Origin: Marinomonas profundi
Lineage (GTDB): Bacteria > Pseudomonadota > Gammaproteobacteria > Pseudomonadales > Marinomonadaceae
NCBI RefSeq assembly: GCF_020694005.1
Contig: NZ_CP073013.1
Coordinates: forward strand, 3,234,578 to 3,298,577
Direction of reading: 5' to 3'
DNA length: 64,000 nt
Part shown: positions 54,446 through 62,553 of the stretch, piece after piece
Layout of the letters: every line of letters starts with the position of its first letter
Position numbering within the stretch: the stretch's first letter is position 1
Notes under the pieces: model-generated
Databases searched by the model: none
The model's input: only the letters and a program-made list of their open reading frames with translations
What the model was told of the DNA's origin: nothing
Translations under genes and position numbers: made by a program

Positions 54446-55449
54446 GCGAAAAGCGTTTGCAAATGCGTTAGGTGTTGCGCCTTTTTAGATTCTGCCATCC
54501 AGCTGCCATTGATGCCATTTTTGGCGAGCTGGAACAGTTCTGCTTTGTTAATGCCTGTGCCATGGATTAAGGCGGCGTAGTTGTCGTTCATGTAGCCGCC
54601 AAAATACGCGGGGTCATCGGAATTGACCGTCGCGTTCAGGCCAAGTGTTAGCATGTTTTTAATGGGATGGTCTTGCATATCACTCACGACACAAAGCTTT
54701 AAATTAGACAGTGGGCAAACGGTTAAGGTTAAGCCGCGTTGTTTGATTTCGTCGATAAGCTTGCCGTCTTCTAAAGCGCGATTGCCATGGTCAATTCTGT
54801 CGACGCCGATTTGCTCAATGGCTTGCCAAACGTAGTCTGGCGGGCCTTCTTCTCCGGCATGAGCCGTTACTTTTAATCCCAGTTTTTTGCAGGCTTCAAA
54901 GACGCGCAGAAATTTTTCCGGTGGGTGTCCTGCTTCTGAACTGTCTAGGCCAACACCGTCAATCCAAGCCAAATAAGGTTTGGCCAATTCTAGGGTTTCG
55001 AAGGCACTTTCTTCACTTAAATGTCTCAGGAAAGACATGATAAGTTTGGAGGTCATGCCCCACTTTGTTTCGGCGTCTTGCAGGGCGTTATAAATGCCTT
55101 GGATTTGTACATCAAAGCGAACCCCGCGCGATAAATGACCTTGCGGGTCAAAGAATATCTCCACATGAACAACATTTTCACTGTGGACTTTTTCTAAATA
55201 CGCCATGGTGAGGTCATAAAAGTCCACTTCATGAAGCAATACCGACATGCCTTGATAATAAAGGTCTAAAAAATCTTGAAGATTGGTGAATTGATAGGCG
55301 GCTTTTAAGGCCTCTACTGTGCTGTATTTCAGCTCAACCTGATTGCGTTGTGCGATGGCAAACATCTGTTCTGGCTCAAAGGTGCCTTCAATGTGTAAGT
55401 GAAGTTCTGTTTTGGGCATTTTCTTTGCTAGTTCGATCAGCGTTTCCAT
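54442..55449 (-). CDS. Adenine deaminase (adenosine deaminase family)
   Basis: A 335-residue zinc amidohydrolase. Metal ligands are in ELHLHIEGTFEPEQMF, TAHAGEEG and NSDDPAYFGGY; the conserved DHGNRALED is also there. NLQDFLDLYYQGMSVLL and FLRHLSEESAFETLE match the Pseudomonas-type adenine deaminase better than classical adenosine deaminase, so hydrolysis of adenine to hypoxanthine is the likelier reaction. That choice is by likeness, not proof. Confidence 0.85.
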   Translation of the reverse strand: METLIELAKKMPKTELHLHIEGTFEPEQMFAIAQRNQVELKYSTVEALKAAYQFTNLQDFLDLYYQGMSVLLHEVDFYDLTMAYLEKVHSENVVHVEIFFDPQGHLSRGVRFDVQIQGIYNALQDAETKWGMTSKLIMSFLRHLSEESAFETLELAKPYLAWIDGVGLDSSEAGHPPEKFLRVFEACKKLGLKVTAHAGEEGPPDYVWQAIEQIGVDRIDHGNRALEDGKLIDEIKQRGLTLTVCPLSNLKLCVVSDMQDHPIKNMLTLGLNATVNSDDPAYFGGYMNDNYAALIHGTGINKAELFQLAKNGINGSWMAESKKAQHLTHLQTLFA

Positions 55450-55667
55450 AGTTTTACCTGTTGTTGCTTTGCCTTGAATTCTTAAATATAGCGATAAAAG
55501 CGAAGATGAAAAAGAATGGCTGGCAGTGGTTAAGAATCGTTGTTTGAAAAAACGGCGAAATATACAGCCAGCAGGGCCGACTGTATAGAATAATTTCGCG
55601 CTTCTTTTTTAAAAAAACTAAGGGGCGAGTTGATTAAGTTGAGTCACCTAGATTGAATTGCCTAGGT

Positions 55668-57140
55668 TTAATTGTCACTGCGTTTCATCTGCATGCGTCG
55701 CAAAAATTCCGACATGATGTGCATGTAGAGTTCGTCGCCGAGGTATTTGTCTTCTACGCCGCGGTCGATACTTGGGTTGTCGTTGACTTCAATCACGTAG
55801 CCACGGCCGTTAATTTCTTTTACGTCGACACCGTATAAACCATCGCCAATAGGTTTGGTCGCGGCGATGGCCGCTTGTAGAACGCGGCGCGGCACTTCAA
55901 AGGTTGGTAAGGTGTCAAAACCACCGCTTTCGCTGGCACTGTCGCTGTGTTGGTAGATTTGCCAATGGTTTTTGACCATGTAATAGCGACACGCAAAAAT
56001 CGGTTTGTTGTTTAATATACCGATACGCCAGTCGAACTCGGTATAGAGATACTCTTGTACCAATAGCAAAGAGGATTTCTTAAATAGCGTGCCTAAGCTG
56101 GCGGTTAAGGCCTCGCGGTTTTCGGCTTTAATTACGCCTTTGGAGAAAGCGCCATCAGGAATTTTTACCACCATTGGATAGCTGATAACCGCTTCTAGTG
56201 CGCTTTCAACGTCTTTTTCACCCTTGTGTACAATGCGCGTTTTTGGGCACGGCACTTTATGAGTGTTGAACAAATCCGCCAAATACACCTTGTTGGTACA
56301 GCGCATGATGGATTGCGGATCGTCCATGACGACTAAGCCTAGGCCTTCGGCTTTTTTGGCGAAACGGTAGGTGTGGTGGTCGATGTTGGTGGTTTCACGA
56401 ATAAACAAGCCGTCGTATTCAGGCAGGCGCATGATGTCTTTTGGGCCGATTAAGTCCACTTGAATGCCTAGCTGTTTACCGGCTTGGATAAACTTCTTGA
56501 TGGCTTGCTCGTCACTGGGTGGCATAACTTCTTCTGGATTGACCAAAATCGCCATGTCGAATTTTGCGGCACGTTGAATGCGGCTTTTGCTCCAGACCTT
56601 GTTACTGAATGCTTCTAAGGATTCGGCGAATAATGTTTCTTCTGCGTCGCTTAATTTGCTTTGCGAGGTGGAAAAAAGTGCCGTGACTTGCCATTCTTTG
56701 CGGAATTTCAAGGTGACTTCGAGTACGGGGCTGGGGAAGCTTTCAAATAATTTGCGTGCGAATTCCTTCATTTCTGGATGAATTGTTTTGCCGAAGACAC
56801 AGTGGAATTTCATCTCCATCGGTGCGTCTGGCTTGGCGAGTTTTTTGGCCAACAATGGCAACCACTGAGATATTTCTAGTTCATAAAGGTCTTTTTTGCT
56901 TAGGTCGTTGAGCACGCGCACGGACGGCATAACGTGGTGGCCACGGCTTTCCGCCAACAGCGAGCAGTAGTACCCATCGGACAGATATTTGCTGCTTTTA
57001 CAAAGGTTGATGATGCGAGTTCGGCCTTGGCTTTTAGTGGTGGCCAAGTTTAAGTATTGAGTGAATGTGATAACGCGGTCGCTGGGTAAAAAAGCGGACC
57101 AATCTTTGGCCTGATCAACAACAATGTACGTCTGTGACAT
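55668..57140 (-). CDS. RimK-like ATP-grasp ligase with N-terminal extra domain
   Basis: A 490-residue protein. The N-terminal 200 residues (YIVVDQAKDWSAFLPSDRVI and later text) form a separate domain found in this RimK subgroup; the C-terminal part is an ATP-grasp ligase with KIPDGAFSKGVIKAE, LLLVQEYLYTEFDWRIGILN and VIEVNDNPSID. Such enzymes join amino acids to peptide or protein ends. It is divergent from a GNAT/C39 fusion gene, a pairing seen in other proteobacteria, so the two may act on one peptide substrate; substrate unknown. Confidence 0.87.
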   Translation of the reverse strand: MSQTYIVVDQAKDWSAFLPSDRVITFTQYLNLATTKSQGRTRIINLCKSSKYLSDGYYCSLLAESRGHHVMPSVRVLNDLSKKDLYELEISQWLPLLAKKLAKPDAPMEMKFHCVFGKTIHPEMKEFARKLFESFPSPVLEVTLKFRKEWQVTALFSTSQSKLSDAEETLFAESLEAFSNKVWSKSRIQRAAKFDMAILVNPEEVMPPSDEQAIKKFIQAGKQLGIQVDLIGPKDIMRLPEYDGLFIRETTNIDHHTYRFAKKAEGLGLVVMDDPQSIMRCTNKVYLADLFNTHKVPCPKTRIVHKGEKDVESALEAVISYPMVVKIPDGAFSKGVIKAENREALTASLGTLFKKSSLLLVQEYLYTEFDWRIGILNNKPIFACRYYMVKNHWQIYQHSDSASESGGFDTLPTFEVPRRVLQAAIAATKPIGDGLYGVDVKEINGRGYVIEVNDNPSIDRGVEDKYLGDELYMHIMSEFLRRMQMKRSDN

Positions 57141-57189
57141 TGGCTTTATTTTTCCTTATAAAATAGTGTGTTGGCGTAGTTCTAAACGG

Positions 57190-57326
57190 CCTATAAATAG
57201 GTGTTTGGGGTTTTTAATCAGCATGAATTTATGTGGATAGTGCGCTTAATTTTATGTTTTAACAATAGACTAAAATGGGAAAATAAAAAGTTTTTATGAT
57301 GAAAAAATAGGCTATCTTTTAGATAG
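57190..57326. promoter_or_regulatory. Divergent control region of the RimK-like and GNAT-C39 genes
   Basis: The 302 bases between the two divergent genes are AT-rich and hold two short dyads: CCTATAAATAGG at 57190 and CTATCTTTTAGATAG at 57312. Either could be an operator or the flank of a promoter. No clear transcription start can be named. Confidence 0.3.
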
Positions 57327-57442
57327 GTTTCGCCCTAGAATGCGCGAAAATCTTCATCGTTAAATAGCGTTGGTTTAACCTTTATTAGGGGGATGCAGCG
57401 GTTAACGATCCTAGCGACTTTTTGCCCTTCTGAGGCGATGTA

Positions 57443-58609
57443 ATGATCATGAGTTCGGTTCCCCATTCTTTCCCAAATAGCGAGATACGTTTAGCCACTC
57501 TAGACGACCTGAAGGCGTTACTTGTTTTGGAAGACAAGGCGTTTACGGGTGACCGTCTGAGTCGTCGTAGCTTTCGTCATGCGATTACGAGCTCTGGTTC
57601 GGCGTTGTTTGTGGCGAAACAGCTTGTGGCGAAACAGGAAGAGGGCGAGTTGCTGGGGTATGCCTTGTTGCATCTTCGTCAAGGAACGCGCTTGGCGCGT
57701 TTGTATTCGCTTGCGGTGTCGCCTGAAGCGCGCGGGCTGGGCATTGGTCAGTTGCTGATTCAAGCTTGTGAGAAAAAAGCCCTTAAAAAAGGCAAGATGC
57801 TGTTGCGTTTGGAAGTCAGTGATGTGAATCACAATGCCATCGCCTTGTACCAAAAAATGGGTTACAAGGAATTTGGTCATTACGATGCCTATTACGAAGA
57901 CCAAACCGATGCGATTCGTATGCAAAAACGTTTGCGCCATGCGGGTGATGAGCAAACTACTAGGGCAATGCCTTGGTTGGCGCAAGGCACGCCTTTTACG
58001 TGTGGGCCAGCGTCGTTGCAAATGGTGCTGTCGGTTTTGCATCCTGAATATCAAGCGACGCCTGATGACGAATTAGAGATTTGGCGTGAAGCGACGACGA
58101 TTTTTATGACCTCTGGTCATGGTGGTTGTCATCCGATGGGGCTGGCTTTGGCGGCGAAAAAGCGTGGTTTATCAGCCGATGTGTGGTTAAGCGAAGCAGG
58201 TCCTTTGTTTGTTGACAGCGTGCGTAACGAGTTGAAGAAAAATGTTATTACTCGTGTGCATGAAAGTTTTGTTAAACAATGCGAAGGGTCGGACGTGCCT
58301 TTGCATTATAGTGCGATGCCATTGGCGCAATTGATTGAGGCATTCGATGCGGGTGCCTTGGCGATTATCTTGATCAGTACTTTTCGGATGGACGGTAAAA
58401 AGTCTCCCCATTGGGTGGTGATGTCCGGCTACGATGAGCATTGCATTCTCGTGCATGATCCTGATTTGGACGATGATAAGAAATTACCGGACGATCCACC
58501 AAGTCCGTTGGATTGTCAGTTTGTGCCAATTGCGCGTGATGAATTCGAGAAAATGTCACGCTTTGGGCAGAGTCGTTTGCAAGCCACCGTGGTGTTGAAA
58601 ACGCCATAA
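57443..58609 (+). CDS. GNAT acetyltransferase fused to C39-like peptidase domain
   Basis: A 388-residue fusion. Residues 10-170 are a RimI-like GNAT domain (ARLYSLAVSPEARGLGIGQLLI, then NHNAIALYQKMGYKE). From about 175 a C39 peptidase-like domain follows with cysteine in GTPFTCGPASLQMVL, histidine in SPHWVVMSGYDE and aspartate in VHDPD. GAGG stands before the ATG. With the divergent RimK-like ligase it makes a possible peptide-modifying set: ligation, acetylation, cleavage. A hairpin terminator follows. Confidence 0.88.
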   Translation: MIMSSVPHSFPNSEIRLATLDDLKALLVLEDKAFTGDRLSRRSFRHAITSSGSALFVAKQLVAKQEEGELLGYALLHLRQGTRLARLYSLAVSPEARGLGIGQLLIQACEKKALKKGKMLLRLEVSDVNHNAIALYQKMGYKEFGHYDAYYEDQTDAIRMQKRLRHAGDEQTTRAMPWLAQGTPFTCGPASLQMVLSVLHPEYQATPDDELEIWREATTIFMTSGHGGCHPMGLALAAKKRGLSADVWLSEAGPLFVDSVRNELKKNVITRVHESFVKQCEGSDVPLHYSAMPLAQLIEAFDAGALAIILISTFRMDGKKSPHWVVMSGYDEHCILVHDPDLDDDKKLPDDPPSPLDCQFVPIARDEFEKMSRFGQSRLQATVVLKTP

Positions 58610-58649
58610 GTTAAGCTTTCTCCTATTTATTCTCTATCAGCAAGGTTTT

Positions 58650-58678
58650 GTATCTTCCTCTCCTAGTGAGGAAGGTAC
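58650..58678 (+). terminator. Terminator of the GNAT-C39 gene
   Basis: GTATCTTCCTC pairs with GAGGAAGGTAC around a 7-base loop (one wobble), and T-rich sequence follows, 41 bases past the stop. Confidence 0.65.
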
Positions 58679-58783
58679 GGCTTTGCTTTTTCCCTTTTTG
58701 CACAAAAATCCAAGCACATGCTTTTAAAGGCTGTCATGATGATGCTCATTGATCTGAAATAATGTGATTTAAGGAGTGGTTCA

Positions 58784-59857
58784 ATGAAGGTTGCCTTTAC
58801 CAGTGACAATATTGCCGGTGCGTCAGAGGCTGTTTTTAACGCCATGATGGAAGCAGCGCAAGGCGATGCTATGCCGTATGGAAATGATGACGGGACGGCG
58901 CAAGTCACGCAAATGTTGTCACAGCTGTTCGAATGTGATGTGGATGTGTTTTTGGTGTCCACGGGGACGGCGGCAAATGTATTGAGCATCAGTGCGTTAA
59001 CGCCGCCTTGGGGCAGCGTGTTGTGCCATACAGAAAGCCATTTGTTAAACGACGAATGCACCGCGCCAGAGTTTTATACCAGTGGCGCGCGCTTTGTCGG
59101 TATCGGTGGCGCCAACGCTAAGATGGATCCTGTTCAGCTGAAGAAATTGGTCAAGCAAAAAATGGGTGATGTGCACTCTTGCCAGCCATCGGTTATTAGT
59201 TTGTCACAAGTCACGGAAGTGGGCAGCGTGTATTCGTTAGCAGAAATGCGAGCCATCACCGATGTGGCGAAAGCGGCTGGCCTGCCGGTTCATATGGACG
59301 GGGCGCGGTTTGCTAATGCTTTACTTGCCTTGGGTTGCTCGCCTGCTGAAATGACCTGGAAAGCGGGCGTGGACATTGTCTCTTTTGGTGCGACGAAAAA
59401 TGGTGTGATGGCGGCCGAAGCCATCGTGGTGTTTAAACAGTCTTTGGAAGAGAAAGGCATTTCCAGCGAGAAAGTGTCGAAAGAGTTGGGCTACCGTCGT
59501 AAACGCGGTGGGCATTTGCATTCGAAGATGCGCTTGTTGTCGTCGCAGATGGTGGCGTATTTGACCGATGATTTATGGCGTACCAATGCGACCCATGCCA
59601 ATGCCATGATGGCATTGTTGCAAGCAGGGTTGAAAACCGTTCCAGGAGTGATAATCAATACACCTGCTCAGGCGAACATGCTGTTTTGTACCTTGCCATT
59701 ACCCATGATTGATCACTTACAAGCGGAAGGTTTTGGCTTTTACGGTGGGCGTTGGGAGGAAGGCGTGATTCGATTAGTGACCTCTTTTAGAACGCCAAAA
59801 GAAGGTGTGGAGGCGTTTATTGAGTCGGCGCGTGGTTTTTCTAATGATGGTTTTTAG
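58784..59857 (+). CDS. ltaE: Low-specificity L-threonine aldolase
   Basis: A 357-residue PLP enzyme that splits threonine or allo-threonine into glycine and acetaldehyde. FTSDNIAGASEAVFNAM, STGTAANVLSI, HMDGARFANALLALG and the PLP lysine in SFGATKNGVMAAE are present. AAGGAG stands before the ATG. It follows the C39 terminator and precedes the SPFH gene by 87 bases, probably as a single-gene unit. Confidence 0.92.
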   Translation: MKVAFTSDNIAGASEAVFNAMMEAAQGDAMPYGNDDGTAQVTQMLSQLFECDVDVFLVSTGTAANVLSISALTPPWGSVLCHTESHLLNDECTAPEFYTSGARFVGIGGANAKMDPVQLKKLVKQKMGDVHSCQPSVISLSQVTEVGSVYSLAEMRAITDVAKAAGLPVHMDGARFANALLALGCSPAEMTWKAGVDIVSFGATKNGVMAAEAIVVFKQSLEEKGISSEKVSKELGYRRKRGGHLHSKMRLLSSQMVAYLTDDLWRTNATHANAMMALLQAGLKTVPGVIINTPAQANMLFCTLPLPMIDHLQAEGFGFYGGRWEEGVIRLVTSFRTPKEGVEAFIESARGFSNDGF

Positions 59858-59944
59858 ATCGGTAACAGCTATATTGTATTCATTAGCGTTTAGACACAGA
59901 GATGGGCGCCACTTTTAATTTTTAATAATAAAGGACATAAGACG

Positions 59945-60883
59945 ATGGAAGAGATACTGAGTTACCTATTAAGTGTGCAAACCCTTGTGCTCGTGCTGGC
60001 GGTCTTTTTGTTAAAAAGCTCGATTAAGTTTGTGCCGCAGAATCAGGCGTATGTAGTTGAGCGTTTTGGCAAGTATCAATCGACTAAAGAGGCGGGGTTA
60101 AACTTCATCCTTCCTTTTATTGATCGTATTTCAGCCGATCGTACTTTAAAAGAGCAGGCTGTAGACGTGCCGGAACAAAGCGCTATCACGAAAGATAATA
60201 TTTCTTTGCGTGTGGATGGGGTGTTGTATTTCCGTGTTTTAGACCCTTACAAAGCGACTTATGGTGTAGAGAATTATGTTTTTGCCGTGACTCAGTTGGC
60301 GCAAACGACCATGCGTTCTGAGTTGGGTAAAATGGAACTCGATAAAACCTTTGAAGAGCGCGATGTACTGAACACCAATATTGTGGCGTCGATCAATGAC
60401 GCGGCGGGCCCTTGGGGTATCCAAGTGTTGCGTTACGAAATTAAAGACATTGTGCCACCTCAATCTGTGATGGAAGCGATGGAAGCGCAAATGAAAGCAG
60501 AGCGTGTTAAGCGTGCGCAGATTTTGGAATCGGAAGGGGATCGTCAGGCGGCGATTAACCGTGCCGAAGGTCAAAAAGCGTCTGTGGTTTTGGCGGCAGA
60601 AGCGGATAAAGAAGAGCAAGTGTTACGCGCAGAAGGTGAGGCGAAAGCCATTGTTGCCGTCGCTTCAGCTCAGGCTGAGGCATTGCGTCAAGTTGGTGAA
60701 GCGGCCAATACAGAAGCCGGTCAAAAAGCCATACAATTAGATTTGGCAACCAAAGCCATTGAGGCGAAGCACGCCATTGCGAAGGAATCGTCCGTGGTCT
60801 TGTTGCCGGATGGCGCGACAGAAGCATCGGCTGTGGTTGCTCAAGCGATGACGATTATTCAGAAAATGTCGAAAGGGAGCTAG
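59945..60883 (+). CDS. qmcA: SPFH domain protein (stomatin/QmcA type)
   Basis: A 312-residue membrane-anchored protein of the SPFH/band 7 group, with one N-terminal helix (LVLVLAVFLLK), then FVPQNQAYVVERFGKYQ, VDGVLYFRVLDPYKATYGV and a long Ala/Glu-rich coiled coil (ESEGDRQAAINRAEGQKASV). It forms large membrane complexes with NfeD-type proteins, whose gene follows after 2 bases. Its role is in membrane organisation and stress. Confidence 0.92.
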   Translation: MEEILSYLLSVQTLVLVLAVFLLKSSIKFVPQNQAYVVERFGKYQSTKEAGLNFILPFIDRISADRTLKEQAVDVPEQSAITKDNISLRVDGVLYFRVLDPYKATYGVENYVFAVTQLAQTTMRSELGKMELDKTFEERDVLNTNIVASINDAAGPWGIQVLRYEIKDIVPPQSVMEAMEAQMKAERVKRAQILESEGDRQAAINRAEGQKASVVLAAEADKEEQVLRAEGEAKAIVAVASAQAEALRQVGEAANTEAGQKAIQLDLATKAIEAKHAIAKESSVVLLPDGATEASAVVAQAMTIIQKMSKGS

Positions 60884-60885
60884 TT

Positions 60886-61347
60886 ATGGATATCATTGCC
60901 AATAATCTGGCCCAAAGCTTGTTTATTGTTGGTTTGATTCTATTGGTCATTGAAGTGACAGTATTAGGTTTTTCTACCTTTGTCTTCTTCTTTGTGGGCT
61001 TAGCGGCCATGGCTACAGGCGCTTTGGTTTATGTTGGGGTATTGCCTAATAGTGTGTTGAGCGCTTCTTTTAGTACGGGCGTGATGACTATCTTGGCCGC
61101 CTTAGTATTGTGGAAACCACTGAAACGTATGCAATCTAAAGTAAGTACTAAAAAAACCAAAAGCGAATTTACGGACCATCAGTTCTTTTTAAAAGAATCG
61201 GTATCGCCAACGCAGTCGCCTAAATATCACTATTCTGGTGTGGAATGGTCTTTGGTTAGTGAGGAACCCATTGAAGCTGGAACGAAAGTCGAAGTGACTG
61301 AGGCCGAAGTGGGTAAATTGCATATCAAAGCGATGGATTTGCAATAA
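60886..61347 (+). CDS. NfeD family membrane protein
   Basis: A 153-residue protein with two or three membrane helices (SLFIVGLILLVIEVTVLGF, FVFFFVGLAAMATGALVYVG and MTILAALVLW) and a C-terminal OB domain (GVEWSLVSEEPIEAGTKVEV). This short NfeD1b-like form is the usual partner of SPFH proteins. GGAG precedes the ATG. A strong terminator follows. Confidence 0.92.
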   Translation: MDIIANNLAQSLFIVGLILLVIEVTVLGFSTFVFFFVGLAAMATGALVYVGVLPNSVLSASFSTGVMTILAALVLWKPLKRMQSKVSTKKTKSEFTDHQFFLKESVSPTQSPKYHYSGVEWSLVSEEPIEAGTKVEVTEAEVGKLHIKAMDLQ

Positions 61348-61363
61348 GGGTTTTTGTTTTTCT

Positions 61364-61407
61364 AAAAAAGCGTCAAGTGAATATCATCTCACTTGGCGCT
61401 TTTTTTT
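61364..61407. terminator. Strong bidirectional terminator between nfeD and the usp gene
   Basis: AAAAAAGCGTCAAGTGA pairs with TCACTTGGCGCTTTTTT around an 8-base loop; A and T runs at both ends let it work for both converging genes. Confidence 0.85.
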
Positions 61408-61437
61408 GTCATATGGCTTTCGCCCAATAACGATGAA

Positions 61438-62289
61438 TTAACGAAGGATGAGCAAGGGAATATCACTTTCAATAATCATTTTACTGGTATTGCTGCCTAC
61501 GAAAAACTGCCGTAGTTTCGAGTGGCCGTAAGCCCCCATTGCCATTAACTCTATCTGATGTTCTTCTTTGTATTGGGTCAATGTCGGGTAGATTTTGCCT
61601 GGGTTAATAGAAGCGATTACCTCAAAGCCTTCTTCTTCAAGAATTTGCTGTGCTTCATCTAATTTATAGCGTCTTTCTAGTGTCGCTTCTCCTACCATGA
61701 CCAAATGACAGGGTAATCCAATTAATAGTGGGCTTTGTGCAATACGTGTGATGGCATTATCGGCGGCTTCTCGACCATCGTAAGCAATCATAAAATTACG
61801 AGGGGTTTTGAATTTTCCGACGTTAATAAGAATCGGACGATGTGATGTTCGAGCGACTCGTTCTATGTGTGAACCAATGGTGTGGGCATCCATGGTGTGG
61901 TTGCTGCCATGACGTCCAACCACAATAAGACGTGTTTCGTCTTCTAAATGCAGTAAATTGTCGACTAGGTCTCCATGACGTTGGAGCAACGCGATTTGCT
62001 TGGCACCTGCGCTTTGCGCGAAGTCTTTGGCGTTTTCGAGCACCAGTTTGCCATGTTCAAACGCAAGTTTTGCACGTTTTTCATCAAGTGCAACCAGTTC
62101 ATCGAGCAGATGCTCTCGGCTACCAAGGCCAATAGAGCCAGATAGATCCTCATCGGTTTTGATGGCTTCTTTTTCTAAAGAATGCAGCAATATCAACGCA
62201 GATCCCATTTTTTTGGCTGCCCAAACAGAGGCTGTGGTGACGTGCTCAGATAAAGAGGATCCATCAATACAAGCAATTATGTTTGTCAT
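61438..62289 (-). CDS. Tandem universal stress protein (two Usp domains)
   Basis: A 283-residue cytoplasmic protein with two Usp domains. The first begins IIACIDGSSLSEHV and has VVGRHGSNHTMDAHTIGS; the second begins NFMIAYDGREAADNAI and has AMGAYGHSKLRQFFVGSNTS, both with the ATP-binding glycine pattern. I prefer the second of two adjacent ATGs, 7 bases after GGAG. Like UspE it may aid survival in stress; exact role unknown. Confidence 0.9.
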   Translation of the reverse strand: MTNIIACIDGSSLSEHVTTASVWAAKKMGSALILLHSLEKEAIKTDEDLSGSIGLGSREHLLDELVALDEKRAKLAFEHGKLVLENAKDFAQSAGAKQIALLQRHGDLVDNLLHLEDETRLIVVGRHGSNHTMDAHTIGSHIERVARTSHRPILINVGKFKTPRNFMIAYDGREAADNAITRIAQSPLLIGLPCHLVMVGEATLERRYKLDEAQQILEEEGFEVIASINPGKIYPTLTQYKEEHQIELMAMGAYGHSKLRQFFVGSNTSKMIIESDIPLLILR

Positions 62290-62438
62290 CATTATGCTCC
62301 TTGTTTTTGTTTTAAAGCCTATTTTTGGGGCTTTATAAGCATCATTAAAAAGAATAGTTCATAGACAGTGTTTTTACCGCTTAAAAATAGGATTAAAGCT
62401 GGGTCGTCTTGCATGAAATGAATAAAAAATACCCTGAC

Positions 62439-62452
62439 TGTACCAAGGTACA
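62439..62452. promoter_or_regulatory. Palindrome upstream of the adhesin gene
   Basis: TGTACCAAGGTACA: 6-base arms around AA, about 100 bases before the adhesin start. It could bind a dimeric regulator; nothing further supports it. The rest of the 264 gene-free bases shows no clear feature. Confidence 0.3.
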
Positions 62453-62553
62453 ATAGCGGCCTTGTTATTAATCTCCTATCTTGTGGGTAATCATAAAATT
62501 ATTGCGTCTTTTTTTAAGACTCTTTTAAAGACTTCTTTTCTAGGGAAAATACC

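Noticed and set aside
57834-58076. 80-codon plus-strand ORF inside the GNAT-C39 gene
   Set aside because: It is out of frame with a well-supported gene and has no ribosome site.
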